Source of the DNA: Mesorhizobium sp. M4B.F.Ca.ET.203.01.1.1
Lineage (GTDB): Bacteria > Pseudomonadota > Alphaproteobacteria > Rhizobiales > Rhizobiaceae
Assembly: GCF_004791025.1 (NCBI RefSeq)
Contig: NZ_SRUO01000005.1
Span: forward strand, 62,001 to 126,000
Reading direction: 5' to 3'
DNA: 64,000 nt
The notes under the pieces are model-generated. The model saw only the letters and a program-made list of their open reading frames with translations. It made no database searches and was not told the origin of the DNA. How positions within the stretch are numbered: the stretch's first letter is position 1; each line of letters starts with the position of its first letter. This document shows positions 38,284 through 46,915 of this stretch, piece by piece. Both the position numbers and the translations under genes were made by a program.

Positions 38284-40807
38284 ACGGCGTCAGTGGCTTG
38301 GGCATGATGCTGCGCTGCCCATATTGCGTGCGCCGCTTGCTTTCAGTCTTGCGCATGAAGCCGGGGCTTGCTGCTTCCCGCATTGAGTTCAGGAACAGAA
38401 AATCCAACGCCGGCCGCACATAGAACAGGTTCGCAAACGGCGTGTTCTGTGTCGTGAAGTTCAGCCAGTCGGCGAGCTTCACCTGTTCATCCGCGCTTAT
38501 GCTGGCGTCCCTCGCCTTCAGGATCAGATCCATCGCATCGAATGCCGTGCCGAGCGCTGGCCCCATGGCGGTCTCTGCGATACCGGAGCCGAAGCGATTG
38601 ACGCGGCCGAAGAGGTAGTCGCCATAGATGCCGGCTGCGCCGCCTTGAACGAAGGCCGCCTCCCACGTCTTGATGTCGGTCGGGTCTCGCGGTGGCCAAT
38701 ATCCCCTGGTCAAATCCTTCATTGTCATCGCGGCATAGCCGGCCATCGTCAGACCGGCGATGAGCGTGCCGATATGGGCGGTTTGCTCCAATTTTGCGCC
38801 TTGCCTGAAGCCGAAGGCGGCGCGGCCGATTACCCGCTGGGAAAAAGCGATCGGAAAGCCCTTGAACTGCATGATGAAGCGGATGCCTTCGCCTGCCAGC
38901 GTGCCGGGACGGGTGCCCCACGTCGTCGTGCGGCGAGAGCGCGCATCGGTCTCGATCACGCCATACGATGTCTCATCCGCGACGAAGCGGTGCAGCGCCA
39001 TTTCCAGATCGTGCCTGGCAGTGTCGGCATCCTTACCCAGACCGGCCACCGCCTCATCGGGCAGATTGCGAACCTGATCCGGCGTGATGTAGGCTTTGCC
39101 GCCGATGTCCCGCCCTTCGATCTTGCGGATGGCCTCCCACTGCTTTTCGCCGATGCCATGCAGGCCAAGCACATGGCGATAGTTCGCCGGCAGATCGGCA
39201 AAGGCTGCCTTTGCCCTCATGCCCATCTCTGCCGAGATCATACGACCAGCCGAAGCGCGTTGGATGTCGGTCCACCAGGATAGGCCGTTCCAACGGAAGA
39301 ACGTCTCTTGCGCTTTCGAGAGGCGACCAACTGGGCCGTCCACCGCCGCTGCCGGCGAAACGATGTGGCCAATGATGCCGTCGAAGCCCTCGCCCAGCAG
39401 GTAGGATATCTCCGCCATCTCGCCCTTCGGCCTACCATGGCGAAGTCCGTCAAGCTGGGCAACGAAGCCCTTGAAGAAGCCGGAGCCACGGAACTGCGAG
39501 GCAAGCCCCGCCGTCACGGTATCCGACATCGAAGACCAGATGGCGGCCCCAAGCTTAGCCATCGACTGGACGGCGCGGATATCGCCGCCGATCTTGGCTG
39601 CCGTAACATCAACCGGGCGAGAGATCATGCCGGTTGAGATGTCGATCGCATGCCGCAACTGGCCTGCGTCCGTCGTCAGGCCCTTCATGCGCTTGATCTT
39701 CTCGGCCGGCGAGAGGCTTGCGTCTTCCTTGATCGAGCGCTTCAGGCCATCCACCAGTGAGCCGAACATCAATTCCGGATTTGGCCCGAGCGCTTCCATG
39801 TTGGCTGCCATCCGGGAGGCAGAGCGCAGATGCGCCACCATGCCAGACGTCGTGGTGCCGAAGCCGAATTCATCGCGGTAGGACAGGGCCGCATCTGCAT
39901 CCTTGAAATGCAGGACGCGAGACTTACCGAGCGATTTCGCCAGATTGGCCGGGTTGACGCGCTGTCCCAATTCCTTCGGCGTCGGCTTGTTCGGCATGCC
40001 GGTAACGAGCGTGTCATAGATGCCGGAAAGCGCCTCTTCTATCTCGCCGGCCGAGCTCACATCGGGAAACGTGCGAGCAAGATCAAGCTTAGGCAGGATG
40101 GAAGAAATCCACGCTTCCTTACCAGCTGCGATCATCTTCATGTCGTCATGCGTCTGCGCACCGGCCCAGCCGTCCAGTTTGCCGATCGATGCCCCAAGCT
40201 TGTTCAGATCGGTGCGGCTCATCTCGGCATAGGTGGCGAATGTCTTGGCGACGAGCTGCGCGTCCTTGTTGCCGGTGATGCCAGGCTTGCCGCCCTCCTT
40301 CAGTTCCGCCATCTCGCGCATGATGTCGGCGTCAAGCTTCGGATCACGCAAGGCATGCATGAGATGCGGCGACTTGGCCTGCAATTCACCGAACAACCCG
40401 CCGATATAGCGGGCCTCATAGGCCATGTTCAGCGCGCCGACCGAGTTGCGTCCGCCCTCGATGCCCCGCTGCGTGCCCTCCAGAACGGCAAGGAGCGCCT
40501 TGCGCGGCGACATGCCAGCATTGATGAAACCGGTGACGGTCTGGTCAAGACGGTCGCGAACAAGGATGTTCAGGGCGGCGTGACGGCGCTGCATGGCCGC
40601 CGCAATCTTGGTGCGCTCTGCTTCCCGTTCGGCAAAGGACTCCAGCTTGTCGGCCATGCCGTCGATGTTGCCGCTGGCCTGTAGCGTCTGCTTGTATTCG
40701 GCCATGCGCTGGAAGGCGGCTTCGATCTCTTCGCGGTTGAGCTTTTGGCCCGAAGCTGCGTTGGCCGCATTGAAACAGGCATCGCCGATCTTGTAGCGGA
40801 TTTTCAT
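38276..40807 (-). CDS. Large internal virion protein
   Basis: An 843-residue helical protein. The first 50 residues of a longer open frame are replaced by the ATG at 40805-40807 (MKIRYKIGDACFNAANAA), which overlaps the upstream HNH gene stop by ATGA. It is rich in Ala, Asp and Lys, with long helical stretches and no enzymatic motif that I can identify. By position (after tail tube, transglycosylase and another large virion gene) it matches an ejected inner-core protein of podoviruses, analogous to T7 gp15 or gp16. Confidence 0.7.
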   Translation of the reverse strand: MKIRYKIGDACFNAANAASGQKLNREEIEAAFQRMAEYKQTLQASGNIDGMADKLESFAEREAERTKIAAAMQRRHAALNILVRDRLDQTVTGFINAGMSPRKALLAVLEGTQRGIEGGRNSVGALNMAYEARYIGGLFGELQAKSPHLMHALRDPKLDADIMREMAELKEGGKPGITGNKDAQLVAKTFATYAEMSRTDLNKLGASIGKLDGWAGAQTHDDMKMIAAGKEAWISSILPKLDLARTFPDVSSAGEIEEALSGIYDTLVTGMPNKPTPKELGQRVNPANLAKSLGKSRVLHFKDADAALSYRDEFGFGTTTSGMVAHLRSASRMAANMEALGPNPELMFGSLVDGLKRSIKEDASLSPAEKIKRMKGLTTDAGQLRHAIDISTGMISRPVDVTAAKIGGDIRAVQSMAKLGAAIWSSMSDTVTAGLASQFRGSGFFKGFVAQLDGLRHGRPKGEMAEISYLLGEGFDGIIGHIVSPAAAVDGPVGRLSKAQETFFRWNGLSWWTDIQRASAGRMISAEMGMRAKAAFADLPANYRHVLGLHGIGEKQWEAIRKIEGRDIGGKAYITPDQVRNLPDEAVAGLGKDADTARHDLEMALHRFVADETSYGVIETDARSRRTTTWGTRPGTLAGEGIRFIMQFKGFPIAFSQRVIGRAAFGFRQGAKLEQTAHIGTLIAGLTMAGYAAMTMKDLTRGYWPPRDPTDIKTWEAAFVQGGAAGIYGDYLFGRVNRFGSGIAETAMGPALGTAFDAMDLILKARDASISADEQVKLADWLNFTTQNTPFANLFYVRPALDFLFLNSMREAASPGFMRKTESKRRTQYGQRSIMPKPLTPFN

Positions 40808-41352
40808 GCGGCGGCCATTTCTCGCGGAACAGGTTGGAACCGATGCATCTTGGCTTTTGCTGCGAGATAAGCGGTATGCGCGTCTTGTGGCGTTGGGTAA
40901 TGTCCGAGGAAGGTGCGCTTTCCTTCCACCGTAATGGTCGCCACCCAAGGCTTCGTTTTATGCTGCTTCCAGTAGACACCCACGTAACCGCTGGTGCAGT
41001 TTGTGGGTATTTTCATGTTCTGGAGGTTTTCCGCGTGCGTACATTCGCGAAGGTTACCCCACGCGTTGTTGGCGAAGTCTCCGTCGCTATGGTCCACGCT
41101 ATCCTTGGGCCACTCGCCCGTCATGTATAGGACGGCCAGCCGGTGGGCCGAATAGGAGTACCCGTCAATTCGGATGGCGATATAGCCTCGATTGGTGATT
41201 GACCCGGCGATCTGTCCGGGTTGCCATTTGGAAACATTCTTCCCCGAAGAGCCGCCACGCTTCAAGCGGGTGAAGTGGCCCGTCTCTGGGTCGTAGGAAA
41301 ACAGTTCCTTCAGCTTTGCTGCTGTCAGAACTTGTTCTTTTTTGTTGGTCAT
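40804..41352 (-). CDS. HNH homing endonuclease with AP2 DNA-binding domain
   Basis: A 182-residue protein. The HNH motif lies in HRLAVLYMTGEWPKDSVDHS and the following NNAWGNLREC. The C-terminal part, SGYVGVYWKQHKTKPWVATI to residue 175, is an AP2-type DNA-binding domain, as in phage homing endonucleases. The ATG at 41350-41352 with GAGG seven bases before it is preferred over 41370. It sits between two large virion genes and is coupled to the downstream one by ATGA. Probably a selfish insertion. Confidence 0.88.
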   Translation of the reverse strand: MTNKKEQVLTAAKLKELFSYDPETGHFTRLKRGGSSGKNVSKWQPGQIAGSITNRGYIAIRIDGYSYSAHRLAVLYMTGEWPKDSVDHSDGDFANNAWGNLRECTHAENLQNMKIPTNCTSGYVGVYWKQHKTKPWVATITVEGKRTFLGHYPTPQDAHTAYLAAKAKMHRFQPVPREMAAA

Positions 41353-41396
41353 TTTGTGCCTCACAAACAATGAGGAAATCTAGCAGAAATTCGCTG

Positions 41397-43409
41397 CTAT
41401 ATCAAACAGTTGGCTACCGACTTGAGCGCTTCGGCATAGCCTTCTGCCACCTCGTAATCCATGTGCGCCTGGGCCATTGTCGCCACGTCCTGCTCTGTCA
41501 GCCGGCCTTCGTCCGCAAGCTGCGTGATGTCGGCTTCTTCCTTGAAGGCGCCGGTGTTGGCATCGACGCCGTACTGAGCGGCGAGAGTCTTGGCGTCTTC
41601 TGGCTTGGCGATGGATGCTTGGGCCTTGGCGTGGCCCTCGGGCAGCGGTTCGGGCGCAGCCTTGGCGGTATCTACGCGCGCTTGGCCTGCATTGCTGCTA
41701 GAACGCGCAAATTGCTCGCTATCCGGCGCATTTGTTCCGCGTCGTCCTTGTGCGCCGTTGCTGCCCTGCGCTCCAACATCTTGGCCTGCTCTAGATGCTG
41801 AGCCGGGTTCATCGAAGAAGGGGATGTTGAAGGCTGGTTCATTGGAAAATCCTTGGCCGCGCTCATCCATGGCGTCGGCAAATTTACGATAATCCTCATA
41901 GATCGCATGTTCAAGTGCGGTCGCTGGATCAAGGTTATCTTGGCCGGTCAGTTGAGCCGCCCGGCGAATTATGTTGTCGTCAACCTTGTGCTCGATGCCG
42001 AGCGTATCCAGTGCGCCGTTTACCTCATCAAGCACGCGGCGGTAACTGTCCTGCGCGCCTTGGTCGTGAGCGAACTGTTCATGAGCAAGTTTTCGGCCGC
42101 CATCCAGGCGGTTGGAGAAACCGGGCTGTCCGTCACGTTCCGCAGACAGCATGTCCAGAAGGTCGCGGGTCGTTGACTTCGCTACCGCCGTCTCTGGGTC
42201 GCCATAGATGTGGTCGAAGAACCCGGCTTCCGCAGCGGCTTCACGCGCATAATCGAGGCCCTTGCCGCGCTTCGTTACGAGCGCGCCACCGCCCGGAACG
42301 AACTTGCGGGACAGCCCCATCGTGGCCAACTCGCCGCCATCATCCTTGATGCCGCCCACGCTTTTCGAGGCAAGGAATTGCATAAGGCTGACAGGCTGCG
42401 GAGGAGCGGCCCCCACAGGCATGTCCTCGTTGACGATCCGATCAATGGCCGCCTGCCGGCTTTCTGGCGAACTGGGCTCGAACAGCGCTGAAGGCTCTAC
42501 CGGCCCAAGGCTGTCAGCAACGCGCTGAAGCGGCTCCGTCGCGTTCGGCGACAGATTGACATCCTCGCCTCGGACAACCGCATCAATGCCCTCGTTCAGG
42601 GCAATGCGGGCCTCCTGCGTGGTCTTCAGGTCGGACAGGCGCGCATCTGCCTCCGATAGCGCCCTTGCCTCTGCGCGCCCGCCTATGACCCCGTGCAGCG
42701 CTCCGAAAGCACCCCCCAGCAATGCAGCCGTGGCAATCTGCGAAATCGTCGTCTGCCAGGATACATCGTCGCCGAACTTGGCGCGCTCGCCGGCCGTGGC
42801 AATGCTGGCGACACCAGTATTGATCGCGGCATCGGCCGCCGTCGTCAGTAGCCGGCCGCCGACATAGCCAAACCGCGCCACCTGTGCAGACTGGACTGCC
42901 TCACCAAAGACCGGGATATAATTGATCGGGTCAAGGGCCTGCCCGCCAAGTCCGCCGACGAAGGACCAGAAAGGCCGCTTCTGCGAGAAATAGTCGCGCG
43001 CCTTCTTTGCATCGTCGGAAGCGGCAAGGGCCTGCGCCCGCGCTTCGGTCATGCCGGGATCGTAGGGGATGTCGTTGCGAAAGTAGGGCGAGGCCTTGTA
43101 CTGGTCCTCGCTCAAGGCTCCCATTGATTGCCTGCGCGCGGCCAACTCTTCCGGCGTCTCCCAGCGGCTCTTGAGAAAGTCCCGCTCGCCTGGATCGGCT
43201 GTAATGCCCGGAGTGGTCGGAGCCTCCTCCGGCATGGTGAAATGCCGAATGGCGGTGCCAAGCCCGAAGGATTCCAGCACACCGGTCTTGGCGCTCTGCT
43301 CCAGCGTCGAATAGAGGCTCAACGGCGTGTCGAGCGCATCCTGCATCCATTCTCCGCCAGTGGCGCCGGTATAGGTCGGCCCGCCTGTCATCGAATAGAC
43401 GCCACTCAT
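41397..43409 (-). CDS. Large virion protein, probably internal/ejection
   Basis: A 670-residue protein with a hydrophobic central segment (about residues 150-250: VGGLGGQALDPINYIPVFGE, then a run including IATAALLGGAFGALHGVIGG), suggesting membrane interaction during DNA ejection. The C-terminal third is polar with Gly/Asn-rich linkers. It overlaps the transglycosylase stop by ATGA and precedes the HNH gene. No catalytic motif recognised. The C-terminus (SVANCLI) may be altered by the HNH insertion. Confidence 0.65.
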   Translation of the reverse strand: MSGVYSMTGGPTYTGATGGEWMQDALDTPLSLYSTLEQSAKTGVLESFGLGTAIRHFTMPEEAPTTPGITADPGERDFLKSRWETPEELAARRQSMGALSEDQYKASPYFRNDIPYDPGMTEARAQALAASDDAKKARDYFSQKRPFWSFVGGLGGQALDPINYIPVFGEAVQSAQVARFGYVGGRLLTTAADAAINTGVASIATAGERAKFGDDVSWQTTISQIATAALLGGAFGALHGVIGGRAEARALSEADARLSDLKTTQEARIALNEGIDAVVRGEDVNLSPNATEPLQRVADSLGPVEPSALFEPSSPESRQAAIDRIVNEDMPVGAAPPQPVSLMQFLASKSVGGIKDDGGELATMGLSRKFVPGGGALVTKRGKGLDYAREAAAEAGFFDHIYGDPETAVAKSTTRDLLDMLSAERDGQPGFSNRLDGGRKLAHEQFAHDQGAQDSYRRVLDEVNGALDTLGIEHKVDDNIIRRAAQLTGQDNLDPATALEHAIYEDYRKFADAMDERGQGFSNEPAFNIPFFDEPGSASRAGQDVGAQGSNGAQGRRGTNAPDSEQFARSSSNAGQARVDTAKAAPEPLPEGHAKAQASIAKPEDAKTLAAQYGVDANTGAFKEEADITQLADEGRLTEQDVATMAQAHMDYEVAEGYAEALKSVANCLI

Positions 43410-46030
43410 TGCGCCATCATCCCGTCACGCAGGCTGGTATCGGGCGAGACATAGGCGTCACCCGTATTGCCGAGGAAGTCGGAAAGCGAGCCGCCCGACT
43501 GTGGCTGTGCCGCCTGCAGCGCCTTCGGCTTGAAGATGATCGGGTTGCCAGACTGGTCCGCAACCGCAAGGCTGGTCTTCGGATCGATGAACACATAGCC
43601 ATCGCCAGAGTTACGGAAGTAGCCGTTCGCCATGATGTCGTCGGTCTTCTGCTGGGCGGCGGCGGTGAGAATGGCTTTGGTGCCATCGGTTGCCTTGGCG
43701 TCGGCCGGGACCGCCAGCGCGGTCGTGATGGCCGCGCGCACATCGGGCAGCGCGGCGGTCAATCCAGCGCTCACGGTCGCTGCATCCTCGCTCTTCGGCA
43801 CAAGGATCTGCATGTTGGCGTCGTCCACCACGGACACATCGCCGTACAGGTCTTTTGACACACCCGCGATTGCTTGGTCCATCGTCTCGCCATTGCGCAG
43901 GCGAAGGTTGACGGCGTTGTTGATCAGTTTCGAATCCCGCAAGGCGCGGGTGTAGTTGTCTGCCGTGCCGTTGGACAGGCCGTAGTAGATGTCGCCGATC
44001 TGGCCTTGATCCATGACGGAGGCTTGCACGGCTTCATCGATATTCGCCGGCTTGATGTCGCCGGGGATATTGCCCGCCAGTTTGGTCGGATCGACCATGG
44101 CAGCTTGGAACAAACGCTGAGCCGCGCCCTGATCGCCGCGCGAAAGCGCCTCGAATGCGCCCTGCGTGATGTCGGGCAGCCCTTCCGCGACCATCTGGTT
44201 GAACAACATTTGGCGCTGTGCCGGGTCGTTGGTGGCCATGACGATGCTCGCCACGGCGCCGATGCGATTGGCCTGCGGCTGGGCTTCGTCCTTGAACACG
44301 CCGACTGCGCTGGTAGCGATGGCCTTGGGCAGTGGCTGGGGGTCTTTGATGCCGATCTGCTGCTGCGCTGCTATCGAAGCGGCAACCGCCGATTGATAGT
44401 TGCCGGCACTCTGCGCGTTGTTCCACTGTTCGTTGACGGCGGGGAAGGCATTGCGCACATAGCTTGCCGGGTCGGCATCCCGCGCCTTGATGGTGGCTTC
44501 CTGAGCGCTCGCCAGAGTGTCATAACGCTTGGCCTGCAACGCAGCATCGTCGCCCGAGGAAGTCGGCCTGGCCGCGCTCACCATCGACTGGATGTCTTCT
44601 GCCGACATCGTGCGCATGGAGTAGGCTTGCTCGCTCGTCTGCATAGAGGCGACGAACGAGTCATAGCGAGATGCGCCTTCCTGTGGCCCGTAGGCTTGGA
44701 AGAACTGCTCCTGGCTCGGCATGGTGCCGGTGTACTGCCCCGTCGAGAGCATCGCGGCCGGGCCGTTGGTGGTCGCGACATCGATGTTGGCGCGGGTCTC
44801 GGCGGCGATCTGGTTGTTGCGGGTGTCTACCTCATTGTCGATGACATAGCGCTGCTCTGGAGAAAGCGCCTTGTACCAATCGGGGTTATCGCCGGCCCCG
44901 GCCTCATGGATGGCTTTCGCCATCTTGGCGTTTGCCCAGTCCTTCACCTCGCCAACTGTCTTGCCCGCGAGGATCGAGCGATTGGCCGCGATAGCCTGCG
45001 GGCTGAAGACGGCGCTCGCCGGAGTATCGTCACTCGCCTTGCCGAGCTTTTCAGCCACGCCATAGCCACTGAAGTGAGCAAGGTAGATTTCACCCGGTGT
45101 CGGGTCGCGGCCGAGGTCACGCTTCAACCCGGCGATATTGTCTGCCGTCAGCCTGGCGCCGGCATCGGCGTTGGCTGCCGCATCGAACTTGTTGCGGAGA
45201 TGGTACTGAGCCGCAGTGCCGTCCACGAACTGGAACAACCCACCGGCAGAGGATGTGCCCGCCTTGGCATTCGGGTTCATCCCGCTTTCGATCTGGGCAA
45301 TGCCGAGAGCGATTGCCGGCGGAACACCATGCCGCGCTGCTGCTGCCGCTACGATCCCGGCGACCGGTCCTTTCGGCTTCGAGATGATCGAAGGATCTTG
45401 ATCGACCGCCAGCTTGCCACGGCTGAACTCGGCATCCTCGATATACTGCTTGCGCCGCGCTTCTGCCTGGCTCGGGTCGAGAAGGCCCGCCTGTTGTCCC
45501 TGCTGGATCGCTCCGGCAATGTCGGCCTTGGCCTTGGCCCTTACGTCGGCCGGCGTGTTCGGATCGACATAGAGCCGGCGGTTGGTCTCAAGCGCGTTGT
45601 CGAAGGCGACGGTTTCGGCCTCGCGCTGGACCGTGACGCCATGATCGTTGATGCCGTTGTTGACGCGGAAGGCATCTGTGCCAGCGCCGATCGACCAGCG
45701 CTCGCGCATCTGCGGATCACGGATCAGGTTGGCGGCTTTTTTGACCACATCGCCCGTCAGTGCGGAAGCGCGCTTGTTATAGGTCGCGTAGTCCGGATCG
45801 TGTTTGAACTGGTCCTGGACCTCCAGGAGGCCCTTGGTCTTCTCGGCCTCTGCCCGCGCGATATCCACGGTGTTCTGCTGCTGCTGGCGCTCTGCGCCGA
45901 TCTGCTGGAGATCAGCGCCAAGACTTGCCAGCCCACGACCAATGCCACTCGTATCGATCGAGGCAATGACGCGTTTGGACTGAAGGGCGACCGGGCCGCT
46001 AAGGTCCAGTGCGGTTGGAAGTCGAGCCAT
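43406..46030 (-). CDS. Internal virion protein with a lytic transglycosylase domain
   Basis: An 874-residue protein. Residues 225-335 form an SLT-type lytic transglycosylase: the catalytic Glu is E248 in GIAQIESGMNP, followed by SSAGGLFQF and AHFSGYG, as in goose-type/Slt70 enzymes. The remainder is helical. Such proteins are packaged in the head and open the peptidoglycan during genome entry (T7 gp16 analogue). Start overlaps the previous gene's stop by TGATG. Length is typical for podovirus inner-core proteins. Confidence 0.87.
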   Translation of the reverse strand: MARLPTALDLSGPVALQSKRVIASIDTSGIGRGLASLGADLQQIGAERQQQQNTVDIARAEAEKTKGLLEVQDQFKHDPDYATYNKRASALTGDVVKKAANLIRDPQMRERWSIGAGTDAFRVNNGINDHGVTVQREAETVAFDNALETNRRLYVDPNTPADVRAKAKADIAGAIQQGQQAGLLDPSQAEARRKQYIEDAEFSRGKLAVDQDPSIISKPKGPVAGIVAAAAARHGVPPAIALGIAQIESGMNPNAKAGTSSAGGLFQFVDGTAAQYHLRNKFDAAANADAGARLTADNIAGLKRDLGRDPTPGEIYLAHFSGYGVAEKLGKASDDTPASAVFSPQAIAANRSILAGKTVGEVKDWANAKMAKAIHEAGAGDNPDWYKALSPEQRYVIDNEVDTRNNQIAAETRANIDVATTNGPAAMLSTGQYTGTMPSQEQFFQAYGPQEGASRYDSFVASMQTSEQAYSMRTMSAEDIQSMVSAARPTSSGDDAALQAKRYDTLASAQEATIKARDADPASYVRNAFPAVNEQWNNAQSAGNYQSAVAASIAAQQQIGIKDPQPLPKAIATSAVGVFKDEAQPQANRIGAVASIVMATNDPAQRQMLFNQMVAEGLPDITQGAFEALSRGDQGAAQRLFQAAMVDPTKLAGNIPGDIKPANIDEAVQASVMDQGQIGDIYYGLSNGTADNYTRALRDSKLINNAVNLRLRNGETMDQAIAGVSKDLYGDVSVVDDANMQILVPKSEDAATVSAGLTAALPDVRAAITTALAVPADAKATDGTKAILTAAAQQKTDDIMANGYFRNSGDGYVFIDPKTSLAVADQSGNPIIFKPKALQAAQPQSGGSLSDFLGNTGDAYVSPDTSLRDGMMAQ

Positions 46031-46542
46031 CAGCCGAACACGCCCGACTTGTAGAGGCCGCTGGCCGTCTGGCCGAAGCCGCCAATGACCGAGCCCAGCA
46101 GGGAAGCATTGCCCGAGGCCTTGCGAGCCTTGGCACTATCCCTCAACCCGGCAGAGCGGGAATAGCCGCCGTACATGGCCGTCTGGGCATTGTAGTCAGC
46201 CTCGCCCGCAGTTTGCCCCATCAGCTTGACGATGGTTGGCGCATCCGTTCCGGCGCCACCACCCGAGGCAGCCGCGATAGCTTGGGCGCGGGAATTGAGG
46301 ATCGAGCCCTCCCTGCGCTTGGCTATGGCGTCACGCTGGGATGCGGCAACCTCTTCCTTGGCCTTCTGCTCCATCTGTGCGGCCTCGAAGTCGGCGGCGC
46401 GCTTTTCGGCAACGCCTGCCGCGACCGTGCCGACACCGGATACGACACTGCCGATCGCGCCGAGCGTCGAGCCCGCCGAAGCGGTGCCTGCCGCCGCCGT
46501 GCCGCCACTAAGCAGGGCACTAAGAGCCGCCAATGCTGCCAT
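46030..46542 (-). CDS. Internal virion protein (T7 gp14-like)
   Basis: A 170-residue protein. An N-terminal Ala/Gly-rich segment with hydrophobic stretches (residues 1-50: MAALAALSALLSGGT and GAIGSVVSGVGTVAAGVAE) precedes a helical AKEEVAASQRDAIAKRREG region and a Gly-rich end. This pattern and its place between the GNAT-like gene and the transglycosylase match small internal virion proteins. The ATG at 46542 is chosen because the upstream extension is antisense-like. Confidence 0.6.
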   Translation of the reverse strand: MAALAALSALLSGGTAAAGTASAGSTLGAIGSVVSGVGTVAAGVAEKRAADFEAAQMEQKAKEEVAASQRDAIAKRREGSILNSRAQAIAAASGGGAGTDAPTIVKLMGQTAGEADYNAQTAMYGGYSRSAGLRDSAKARKASGNASLLGSVIGGFGQTASGLYKSGVFG

Positions 46543-46549
46543 CAGACCA

Positions 46550-46915
46550 TCACCCAATTTCGCATCGAAAGATTTCCTGTCCGTCCTCGATCGCAAAGAA
46601 CTCGAAGCCCGCCAGCTTCATCAGTTTGGGCGAGGTTTCGTATTGCGGATCGCGGATCGCATAGACGTAGCGCTCACCCAGTTGGGCGGCCTTTTTCTTG
46701 AATTTGCGCATCATGCAAAGAACGGGCAGCGCATATTGCGGCTTCGGCTCCAGAATGGAGAACCAGACCCAACACCTGTCATTGCCCCATGCCAGGCCAC
46801 CGGAGCCCACCAGAGCGTCATCATCGATCCCGACATAGGCAATGGCCGGCCAGTCGATCACGACGTTCAGAGCCACCGCCACGCTGTACGGGTCGGCATG
46901 GTGGATGGTGAGCAT
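46550..46915 (-). CDS. GNAT-fold acetyltransferase-like protein
   Basis: A 121-residue protein with a beta-strand and helix pattern of GNAT type: IAYVGIDDDALVGSGGLAW, then WVWFSILEP, a helix (LCMMRKFKKKAAQLG) and LMKLAGFEFFAIEDGQEIF. The canonical Q/RxxGxG/A pyrophosphate loop is not clear, so this may be a divergent or non-catalytic version. Start overlaps the stop of the tail gene (TGATG). GNAT-like genes are often found beside podovirus tail genes. Confidence 0.55.
   Translation of the reverse strand: MLTIHHADPYSVAVALNVVIDWPAIAYVGIDDDALVGSGGLAWGNDRCWVWFSILEPKPQYALPVLCMMRKFKKKAAQLGERYVYAIRDPQYETSPKLMKLAGFEFFAIEDGQEIFRCEIG

Noticed and set aside
43874..46054. Long rightward frame of 726 codons
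   Set aside because: It is antisense to the transglycosylase virion gene and has an Arg/Leu/Gly-biased composition with no motif.
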